Assembly (NCBI GenBank): GCA_905235615.1
Contig: CAJOMB010000051.1
Coordinates: forward strand, 5,891-15,357
DNA: 9,467 bases
Source of the DNA: an uncultured Bacteroidales bacterium
GTDB taxonomy: Bacteria > Bacteroidota > Bacteroidia > Bacteroidales > UBA932
Direction: 5' to 3'
Shown: piece by piece, positions 1 through 6,038 of the stretch
Position numbering within the stretch: position 1 is the first letter of the stretch
Layout of the letters: each line of letters starts with the position of its first letter
Position numbers and translations under genes: made by a program
Notes under the pieces: model-generated
What the model was told of the DNA's origin: nothing
Database searches by the model: none
The model's input: only the letters and a program-made list of their open reading frames with translations

Positions 1-16
1 CAGCGACGAAGAATCT
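1..16 (+). repeat. 3' part of a dispersed 'CHSER'-type repeat
   Basis: The first 16 bases, ending in CGAAGAATCT, match the 3' end of the repeat seen again inside aroC at 785-811, which ends AGCGAAGAATCT. Elements of the form TGTCATTCTGAGC...GAAGAATCT are widespread in Bacteroidota and some other genomes and give the peptide CHSERSEES in one frame. Only the 3' part falls in the window, about 15 bases upstream of the aroC start. Its identity rests on a short match. Confidence 0.5.
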
Positions 17-31
17 ATAACATGAAACATT

Positions 32-1069
32 ATGAATACATTTGGAAGCAAGTTCAGAGTAAGCATTTTCGGTGAATCGCACGGACCCCGCATCGGGGTT
101 ACCGTGGACGGCGTACTTCCGGGCCTTCCGCTGTGCGAGGCGGACTTTGAGAAGGACCTGAGCCGCCGCAAGGCAGGCGCCCTTGGCACCACGCCCCGCT
201 TGGAGAGCGACCTTCCGGAGATTGTCTCCGGCGTGTACGAGGGCCGCACCACCGGCGCTCCGCTCACCATCCTCTTCAAGAACGAAAACACCCGCAGCCA
301 GGACTACGAGCAGTTTCGGAAGAACCCCCGTCCCGGTCAGGCCGATTTCACCGCCAACCTCAAATTCGGCGGTTTCAACGACCCCCGCGGCGGCGGCCAT
401 TTCAGCGGCCGGCTCACCCTTGGCCTGGTGGCGGCCGGCGTCATTGCCAAGAAGATGCTCTACTTTGCCAAGTTCCAAGCGCAGCTCATCGAAGTGGGCG
501 GCCTCAAGGACGCTTCGGCCTGGCCCGATGCCCTGAAGGCGGCGCAGGCGGAGAGAGACTCCTTGGGCGGCGTGGTGGAATGCGTGGTGGACGGTCTTCC
601 CATCGGCCTGGGCGAGCCCTTCTGGGACAGCGTGGAAAGCGTGGTGGCCCATGCCGTTTTCGCCATTCCGGGCGTGCGGGGCATCGAATTCGGCGACGGT
701 TTTGCCGCCGCCCGCATGAAGGGCTCCGAGCACAACGACCCCTTCCCGGAGCACCATTGCGACTGTCATTCTGAGCAGTCCTCTTGTCATTCTGAGCGCA
801 GCGAAGAATCTCCCGAATGCGGCCATGGCGAAGGCCATCCCTGCTGCGGCCGCCATAAGCACGTGCAGCCGCCCGTCACCAACCACGCCGGCGGCGTGAA
901 CGGCGGCATCACCAACGGCAATCCGCTGGTGTTCCGCGTGGCCTTCAAACCCACCTCCAGCATCGCCAAAGCCGGCATCCCGGGACGTCACGACACCTGC
1001 TTTGCCCTCCGCACCCCCGTCATCGTCGAGGCCGTCGCCGCCATTGTGCTGGCCGACCTGGCGCTTTAA
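32..1069 (+). CDS. aroC: Chorismate synthase
   Basis: Catalyses the last shikimate-pathway step: 5-enolpyruvylshikimate-3-phosphate to chorismate plus phosphate, needing reduced FMN, in the cytoplasm. The 345-residue protein has the family signatures in order: FGSKFRVSIFGESHG near the N-terminus, RRKAGALGTTPRLESD (about 45-60), NPRPGQADF and FNDPRGGGHFSGRLT (about 97-130), GDGFAAARMKGSEHND (about 221-236), TNHAGGVNGGITNGNP (283-298), KPTSSIAKA and GRHDTCFALRTPVIVEA near the C-terminus. The start at 32 places the conserved N-terminus normally; an ATG at 22 is out of frame. The loop between HND and TNHAGG, which I recall as about 10-13 residues in relatives, is 44 residues here (239-282) because a dispersed repeat lies in frame inside it, followed by a Cys/His-rich stretch. 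All flanking motifs are intact, so the enzyme is probably functional. The gene appears to be transcribed alone and ends in its own terminator. Confidence 0.96.
   Translation: MNTFGSKFRVSIFGESHGPRIGVTVDGVLPGLPLCEADFEKDLSRRKAGALGTTPRLESDLPEIVSGVYEGRTTGAPLTILFKNENTRSQDYEQFRKNPRPGQADFTANLKFGGFNDPRGGGHFSGRLTLGLVAAGVIAKKMLYFAKFQAQLIEVGGLKDASAWPDALKAAQAERDSLGGVVECVVDGLPIGLGEPFWDSVESVVAHAVFAIPGVRGIEFGDGFAAARMKGSEHNDPFPEHHCDCHSEQSSCHSERSEESPECGHGEGHPCCGRHKHVQPPVTNHAGGVNGGITNGNPLVFRVAFKPTSSIAKAGIPGRHDTCFALRTPVIVEAVAAIVLADLAL
764..811 (+). repeat. Dispersed 'CHSER' repeat inside aroC (one and a half copies)
   Basis: TGTCATTCTGAGC occurs at 764-776 and again at 785-797, 21 bases apart; the second copy continues as GCAGCGAAGAATCT to 811. 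Because the spacing is a multiple of three, both copies read in the same frame and give CHSEQSS then CHSERSEES (aroC residues 245-260). The same 3' end is found upstream of aroC at 1-16. Such elements usually lie between genes; here it is tolerated within a surface loop of an enzyme. It is seen directly in the sequence; calling it a mobile or dispersed repeat comes from knowledge of other genomes. Confidence 0.75.
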
Positions 1070-1091
1070 CCCCTTCGAATTCGAGGGGTTT
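1068..1091 (+). terminator. Hairpin terminator of aroC
   Basis: AACCCC (1068-1073) pairs with GGGGTT (1085-1090), and TCG/CGA extends the stem around an AATT loop with one bulged T. The stem begins on the last two bases of the aroC stop codon. Only a few T residues follow, so a strong U-tract is missing, but the position fits transcription termination. The core CGAATTCG is itself palindromic, so the hairpin could act on both strands. Confidence 0.6.
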
Positions 1092-1150
1092 AGGCGGGAG
1101 ACTGGACGAGATTAGAAAAGGGAAGGAACAATAAACCAAAAAGGGTTAAA

Positions 1151-1567
1151 ATGTCATTAGAAAACGAACTGCTTATGCAGGCAAATGATAATGAGATAGT
1201 GCTATATCAGCCCAATGACGCCATACGGCTTGAAGTCCGTGTGGAGAAAGATACCGTATGGCTGAACAGAAATCAGATGTCCATTTTATTTGGTCGTGAT
1301 GTCAAGACTATCGGCAAGCACATCAACAATGCGTTACAAGAGGAACTGCAAGGGATGGCAACCGTCGCAAAATTTGCGATAGTTCATGATGAAGGCGGAC
1401 GGCGGGTGACAAGAACGATTGATTTCTACAATTCCCACGACCGGTTCCTGCTGATAGACGGTAATGTCTATCACATTGGAGCCAGCATCAAAGACCTCGG
1501 CAAAAAGTGGTTTGCCATCATGAGGATGCAGGAAATAAAGGCAGAGGATATCATAAGTCATTTGTGA
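1151..1567 (+). CDS. Short RhuM-type protein fused to a PLD-like C-terminal fragment (probable deletion remnant)
   Basis: A 138-residue protein in two parts. Residues about 14-95 resemble the N-terminus of the RhuM 'virulence protein' family, with NEIVLYQPND, TVWLNRNQMSILFGRD and GKHINNALQEEL in a helix-turn-helix-like region, then GGRRVTRTIDFYN. RhuM proteins normally continue with a YNLD...VGYRVKS segment and exceed 300 residues. Here the sequence jumps at about residue 97 to SHDRFLLID and YHIGASIKDLGKKWFA, a phospholipase-D-like half motif (H-x-R-x4-D) that I recall at the C-terminus of longer Bacteroidota DNA-binding proteins. The middle of the parent protein therefore seems to be missing. 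RhuM-type genes often sit beside R-M systems, as this one does. It may be a small regulator or a decayed remnant. The frame stays open for 17 further codons after the TGA, which fits decay. Enzyme activity is unlikely from a single half motif. Confidence 0.55.
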   Translation: MSLENELLMQANDNEIVLYQPNDAIRLEVRVEKDTVWLNRNQMSILFGRDVKTIGKHINNALQEELQGMATVAKFAIVHDEGGRRVTRTIDFYNSHDRFLLIDGNVYHIGASIKDLGKKWFAIMRMQEIKAEDIISHL

Positions 1568-1580
1568 CAGGAATTTGTCA
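1565..1580. promoter_or_regulatory. Small dyad between the RhuM-type gene and the methyltransferase
   Basis: TGACA (1565-1569) and TGTCA (1576-1580) form a perfect 5-base inverted repeat with a 6-base centre. It overlaps the stop codon of the upstream gene and lies about 62 bases before the methyltransferase start. A dyad upstream of an R-M operon could be an operator, but arms this short can occur by chance. No convincing TAnnTTTG promoter element was seen in 1568-1642. Confidence 0.18.
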
Positions 1581-1642
1581 AGTATTTCTCATATAGCGGG
1601 GAAGTGTTGGATGAAAGATAGGGAAAAAAGATATAGTTTAAT

Positions 1643-3496
1643 ATGAGATATTTAGGCAGCAAAGAAAGTCTTATAGGTTCTATTAGGGCGCTATTGCAAG
1701 ACCATAATTTACTTCAAAGGAATTTAATTTTCTTTGATGCTTTTTGCGGTATGGGATCAGTAGCAGATAGTTTTAAGCAATCATTTGATCACATCATCGT
1801 GAACGATTCCTTAAAATGTGCTACAATTTTCACGAGAGGAAAACTATTTTCCAATAGATGTACTTTTCAGACACTCGGATTTGACCCATTTGCGTTTTTG
1901 AACGAAAGCACTGACAATGCTCATGGCTTTATTTATCAAAACTACTCTCCCGGTGGTTCCACTCGCATGTATTTCACAGAAGAGAATGCAGGACGTATAG
2001 ACTATTTTAGAATGCAAATAGAAGAGTGGAAAGAGCATAATGTAATCACTGAAGAAGAATATATTTACCTTCTGGCTTGTCTTCTGGAGTCTGTATCTGA
2101 TGTGTCAAACACTGCAGGTGTTTATGGGGCTTTTTTGAAACATTGGGATCAACGAGCATTAAAACCAATCGTTTTCGGCAAGATTGACTCAGCAGAAGGA
2201 ATAGCTGGAGTAATTGATAGTTTCAATGACAAAATTGAGCATATCGTTTCCGAAGTAGATTGCGACATTTTGTATCTTGACCCACCTTATACTCAGAATC
2301 AATATGGCACGCAGTATCACCTTTTAGAGACGTTGATACTGAACGATAATCCGCCAATAAGTAAAGTAACGGGGTCTCGCCCTACCACACCCATGCGCTC
2401 TAATTGGTCGAAAATGTATCATTCTCATATACTTTTCGAAAAAGTAGTGGCCGAAACAAAAGCTAATCACATTATTTTAAGTTACAATAACGACGGTTTT
2501 ATGTCGAAGGATTACATTGAGAAGACCCTGAAGCGTTTTGGAATTGAAGAGACCTACTCATGTACTGCCATTGACTATAAGAAATACAATAACAGGAAGT
2601 GTCAAGGTGCTGAAGGACATCAGGAGTATTTGTTTTACATACAAAAGAAACCTATAGATGATGTAATAGTGGAGTCTCCTCTTAACTACACTGGAAGTAA
2701 ATCGAGAATGGTACCTATTATCAAGCAGTACCTGCCGCAGGAACCACAAAAAACATTTGTCGATGCGTTTGGTGGGGGCTTCAATGTTGGTATAAACATT
2801 CAAGCAGACAAGGTGATTTACAATGACATCAATCCGTTCGTAGAGGGATTAATCAAGTCATTCAGTACTGATACATATGAGTATCTGCTCTACGTGTCAA
2901 AGCTTATCCAAAAATATGGGCTGACACCAAACGAGAAAGAAGGCTACAGCGCTTTGAGGGATAAATACAACAACACGCCTATCCCTAAGAGAGACCCCAG
3001 AATGCTTTATACGCTTATTTTATATGGGTTTCAGCAACAGATTCGATTTAACACTGATTACAGTTTCAATAATCCTGTTGGTTCACGTTGGTTCAACGAG
3101 TGTCTTCTTTCCAAGTTCATCTCATTTGCCAGATGTTCCAGGGCGAAGAACATAGAATATCTGAATGTCAGCTTTGAGAAACTGATAGACTACATAGACA
3201 AGGATACTTTTGTCTATGCAGACCCGCCTTACCGTTCTACGTTAGGAGTCTATAATGATGGAAAACGAGGTTTTGAAGGGTGGACTATTGAACACGAGCA
3301 GCGTTTGTGCCTATTTTTAGACCAGCTATCTCAGAGGGGAGTTAGATTCATGCTTTCATATGTTCTGCAAGTTGAAGGGCTATACAATGAAGATATTGCC
3401 AACTGGGCACATAAGAATCAGTATAAGATTATTGATGTTGAAACGCCCCAAGGAAGATATAATAATCGTCGTGAAGTATTAATAATTAATTACTGA
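1643..3496 (+). CDS. Two-domain D12-class adenine-specific DNA methyltransferase (Type IIS-like, M.FokI-type architecture)
   Basis: A 617-residue fusion of two Dam-like (D12, alpha-class) N6-adenine methyltransferases, expected to protect host DNA by methylating adenine from S-adenosylmethionine. Domain 1: motif X YLGSK (3-7), motif I DAFCGMGSV (32-40), catalytic DPPY (213-216) followed by QNQYGTQYHLLET. Domain 2: motif X NYTGSK (348-353), motif I FVDAFGGGFNVG (372-383), catalytic DPPY (527-530) followed by RSTLGVYNDG. In each, a long stretch between motifs I and IV is where alpha-class enzymes place target recognition. Both active sites look intact. Two fused domains of this type, with the first having a Q-Y...YHLLET extension, are characteristic of M.FokI-like enzymes, where each domain methylates one strand of an asymmetric site. 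The stop is separated by one base from the HNH endonuclease start. The recognition sequence cannot be read from this. Confidence 0.9.
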   Translation: MRYLGSKESLIGSIRALLQDHNLLQRNLIFFDAFCGMGSVADSFKQSFDHIIVNDSLKCATIFTRGKLFSNRCTFQTLGFDPFAFLNESTDNAHGFIYQNYSPGGSTRMYFTEENAGRIDYFRMQIEEWKEHNVITEEEYIYLLACLLESVSDVSNTAGVYGAFLKHWDQRALKPIVFGKIDSAEGIAGVIDSFNDKIEHIVSEVDCDILYLDPPYTQNQYGTQYHLLETLILNDNPPISKVTGSRPTTPMRSNWSKMYHSHILFEKVVAETKANHIILSYNNDGFMSKDYIEKTLKRFGIEETYSCTAIDYKKYNNRKCQGAEGHQEYLFYIQKKPIDDVIVESPLNYTGSKSRMVPIIKQYLPQEPQKTFVDAFGGGFNVGINIQADKVIYNDINPFVEGLIKSFSTDTYEYLLYVSKLIQKYGLTPNEKEGYSALRDKYNNTPIPKRDPRMLYTLILYGFQQQIRFNTDYSFNNPVGSRWFNECLLSKFISFARCSRAKNIEYLNVSFEKLIDYIDKDTFVYADPPYRSTLGVYNDGKRGFEGWTIEHEQRLCLFLDQLSQRGVRFMLSYVLQVEGLYNEDIANWAHKNQYKIIDVETPQGRYNNRREVLIINY

Positions 3497-3497
3497 T

Positions 3498-4679
3498 ATG
3501 GCAGCAACAATTACATACAGCCCCGATGCTCAAAAGACACCCGGACTGTTTGACAGATTATTGACAAAAGAGGTTCTTCTAGATATTTGCCTGCTTGTAA
3601 CTGGGCAGAGCAATTTTCGCGTAGTGAAAGACCGTTCGACATATAATAGAGGGCGACTTCTGATTGTCGAATATGAAGGATATGTCAATTATGTTTCCCT
3701 TTCAGAGGCAAGTATTGAAGGCCGCAACTCCAGCTTACAGAGCGTCCCTACTGCCATCAACATGTTTTATGCAGACCAACGGCTGCACAAGCGGCTTTGC
3801 TATTATTTCATACCTCATATTGGGAACGCTTTCACTGAATACCACCTGTTTATTTACCGATTATTAATGACGGCAGGGGTTGAATTCTTGAATATCGGAA
3901 GATATTATAAGCACTCGGTCTTACCCTATAGAAATGTTGATGACTTAATTATCGACAGGCGAGATAATCAAATCTCCAATTCGTCAAATAATTCGTCTTA
4001 TGTATCCAAGTCTAGTGATAAAATACAAATTTATGCCAAGACATTTGGCGCAAGCAAATATGAATCAACCCTCTTAGCTGTCGCAATTTCCCATATTGCC
4101 GACAGACCAATAGACCTGTTCAACATTTGTGAACAGGATTTAAAGCGCCTGCCCAAAGCCTCTGTTGCCACCATTGAGAAGCTGGGTAATATCTCCCTGC
4201 ATTATACATCGTTATACTTGGACAGACGTGAGTATCTTCAACAATCTGACAAAACAGAATTGCGTTCTGCATCATACATTTATAATCTGTTTAACAGGCT
4301 CGGGGCTAAACGCTGTGCATTATGTGGATGTGAAATTCCAGAGATAATTCAAGGAGCTCATATATGGGGAGTATCACAGATTTCCAGAACAGCAGACATT
4401 GATGATGTAACGAAGTTCCATCACGCCGTAAATGGACATAACGGATTGTGGTTGTGTCAAAACCATCATAAGCTTTTCGATTCAAACATCATTCTTTTAG
4501 ACAATGACGGCAATGTCAGGATTAAGGACAATTTGGTGACTGACGATATCGCTTTTATACGAAGTACGACATTTCATACATCTATTGAGCCTCGTTTCTT
4601 AAGTCAAGAGTTTAAGACATATCTTGCAAAAAGGAATGAAACACTTGATATGACGCATACTCACAGATTGGCAATATAA
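3498..4679 (+). CDS. HNH-family Type II restriction endonuclease
   Basis: A 393-residue protein whose C-terminal third holds an HNH (beta-beta-alpha metal) nuclease domain of the HNH_2 type: CALC (273-276), AHIWG with H288, HNG with N315, and CQNHH (320-324) followed by KLFD. C273, C276, C320 and H323 could form a structural zinc site, with H288, N315 and H324 as the catalytic HNH set; this assignment is inferred from the pattern. Residues 1-270 match no domain I can name with certainty; this part contains YAKTFGASKYESTLLAVA (about 178-195) and probably supplies DNA recognition. It lies between two methyltransferase genes, 1 base after one and 3 bases before the other, which is the strongest evidence that it is the cognate restriction enzyme. 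It would cut unmethylated invading DNA. Cleavage position and site are unknown. Confidence 0.85.
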   Translation: MAATITYSPDAQKTPGLFDRLLTKEVLLDICLLVTGQSNFRVVKDRSTYNRGRLLIVEYEGYVNYVSLSEASIEGRNSSLQSVPTAINMFYADQRLHKRLCYYFIPHIGNAFTEYHLFIYRLLMTAGVEFLNIGRYYKHSVLPYRNVDDLIIDRRDNQISNSSNNSSYVSKSSDKIQIYAKTFGASKYESTLLAVAISHIADRPIDLFNICEQDLKRLPKASVATIEKLGNISLHYTSLYLDRREYLQQSDKTELRSASYIYNLFNRLGAKRCALCGCEIPEIIQGAHIWGVSQISRTADIDDVTKFHHAVNGHNGLWLCQNHHKLFDSNIILLDNDGNVRIKDNLVTDDIAFIRSTTFHTSIEPRFLSQEFKTYLAKRNETLDMTHTHRLAI

Positions 4680-4682
4680 AAT

Positions 4683-5876
4683 ATGATTAATCCTTATTAC
4701 CATTCCGCCAAAAACGACTTCATCTTATACCAAGGTGACGCGCCAGACCTATTACAACAAATAGGCGGTTCGTTTGATATGATTTTTGCAGACCCTCCAT
4801 ACTTTTTATCGACAGGCAATGGGAAGGTAAACATGAATGGACACTATATCAAATTCGACAAGGGGCAGTGGGATAGAGTCCGTCCACGGGACGAGAAAGA
4901 TTCTTTCAATATGAGGTGGCTGGAATCATGTACAAGATTACTTAAACAAAACGGAACAATATGGATTTGCTGTTCATACCACAATATATTTTCTGTCGAG
5001 AAATGCCTTGATGTTTTGGGCTTTAAAATTATCAACATCATTGTTTGGCAAAAGCCTGATCCTCCTGTTACATTGTCAGATAAACGGTTCAATTTCAGTA
5101 CAGAATATCTGGTTTGGGCCACACGGCATGACTGTAAAGACTACACTTTTAACCAAGAAGTGTTAAAGAATGTGAATGGCGGTGTATATATGCAGGATGT
5201 GTGGAAATTGTCAGCCGCGAGTTCATGGGAGAAACTACAAGGAAAGCATCCTACACAGAAGCCATTACGACTGCTTTATCGTGCGATATTAGCTTCTACT
5301 AATCCAGGGGAATATATTCTTGACCCCTTTACTGGTAGTTCAACGACAGGTATTGCTGCAAATTTGTTGGGAAGATTCTTTGTAGGGATTGATGAAGATG
5401 CCGCATTTTTGGAATTAGGGAAAAGACGTAGAGAATATATAGAGGACTCAGGACATTTCGCTGAAATGAAACTGCGGATGGAAGAGGATCCGGAACAAAT
5501 AACTGTACTTGTAAACCATGCACGCCCTGAATTAAAAGCCTGGATGATGCATACAGGCATTTGCTATGTGAGAATCGGAGACTCAAAGGGATCAGTTTTA
5601 GTAACCTACGGCTTTGAACGCATGCAGTATGTACTACTTCATACAAATGGTGAAGGTTGTCATTTATATAGATTACGTTCGAAAGGGACCTTTAAGATTT
5701 GGCCAAAGGAGACATTGGAAAAATACGGATTTCATCCGGAACATTCACAGTATTACGCTGTATTTTTATTCGACAACACCAAGGAAATACCCTTCCCTAA
5801 GACGCCAAGGCTGAAACAGAAAATCAATACATATCGTTCTATCATTCGTCCTTTGGAGGATTTCTTTGAGTTGTAA
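4683..5876 (+). CDS. Beta-class site-specific DNA methyltransferase (N6-adenine or N4-cytosine) with extra C-terminal domain
   Basis: A 397-residue member of the N6_N4 methyltransferase family. Residues 1-260 carry the catalytic motif DPPY (37-40) near the N-terminus, then NFSTEYLVWATR, HPTQKP (189-194) and the cofactor-binding DPFTGSSTTG (214-223). The order, motif IV before motif I, defines the beta class. DPPY is commoner in N6-adenine enzymes, so adenine is more likely than N4-cytosine. Residues from about 262 to the end form an additional domain I do not recognise, including CYVRIGDSKGSVLVTYG, YRLRSKGTFKIW and YYAVFLFDNTKEI; the beta-rich pattern is loosely reminiscent of PUA/ASCH-type nucleic-acid-binding folds. 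It follows the endonuclease gene by 3 bases and so belongs to the same operon. Since the first gene already has two methyltransferase domains, this third active site is in apparent excess. Confidence 0.9.
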   Translation: MINPYYHSAKNDFILYQGDAPDLLQQIGGSFDMIFADPPYFLSTGNGKVNMNGHYIKFDKGQWDRVRPRDEKDSFNMRWLESCTRLLKQNGTIWICCSYHNIFSVEKCLDVLGFKIINIIVWQKPDPPVTLSDKRFNFSTEYLVWATRHDCKDYTFNQEVLKNVNGGVYMQDVWKLSAASSWEKLQGKHPTQKPLRLLYRAILASTNPGEYILDPFTGSSTTGIAANLLGRFFVGIDEDAAFLELGKRRREYIEDSGHFAEMKLRMEEDPEQITVLVNHARPELKAWMMHTGICYVRIGDSKGSVLVTYGFERMQYVLLHTNGEGCHLYRLRSKGTFKIWPKETLEKYGFHPEHSQYYAVFLFDNTKEIPFPKTPRLKQKINTYRSIIRPLEDFFEL

Positions 5877-6023
5877 TATCAAGACAGAAGAATTTTGAAA
5901 TAATGATGTTATAATGGCAAGAAACATTAATCTACAACACACAACAAAAAACTCATCGAACCTAAATAGTTTTACAACCTGCTTCCGAACGAGCTGAAAA
6001 GTAACACGACTGCATATTTTTGC

Positions 6024-6031
6024 TAACTTTG
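6024..6031 (+). promoter_or_regulatory. Bacteroidota-type -7 element of the suf operon
   Basis: TAACTTTG matches the Bacteroidota -7 consensus TAnnTTTG exactly and ends 7 bases before the sufB ATG. A -33 TTTG at the expected distance is not apparent. With transcription usually starting a few bases after this element, the mRNA would have almost no leader. The rest of the 162-base gap (5877-6038) is AT-rich and shows no ORF, no clear terminator for the preceding methyltransferase gene and no recognisable riboswitch. Confidence 0.6.
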
Positions 6032-6038
6032 CATCCTT

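Larger units (their letters stand above)
1151..5876 (+). other. AT-rich restriction-modification cassette, probably horizontally acquired
   Basis: Between the aroC terminator and the suf promoter the base composition changes sharply. As hand-counted samples, 361-420 in aroC has 41 G+C of 60, while 2461-2520 in the cassette has 18 of 60; the short first gene is intermediate (28 of 60 at 1321-1380). The segment carries a RhuM-type hybrid gene and three closely spaced R-M genes, all co-directional with their neighbours. No integrase, transposase, tRNA or clear target-site duplication was found, so the mode of entry is unknown. The limits given are the coding limits; the true junctions lie somewhere in 1092-1150 and 5877-6020. 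Confidence 0.65.

Noticed and set aside
764..811. CRISPR-like array from the repeated TGTCATTCTGAGC words
   Set aside because: There are only two partial copies 21 bases apart within a coding frame, matching a known type of dispersed repeat, and no spacers.
1100..6002. Possible target-site duplication at the cassette ends (ACGAG..GAAAAG near 1107-1120 and near 5989-6000)
   Set aside because: The match is short and gapped, and similar purine-rich words are common here; it does not qualify as a direct repeat.
5877..6023. Terminator after the beta-class methyltransferase gene
   Set aside because: No stem with a T-tract was found; only scattered short complementary words.
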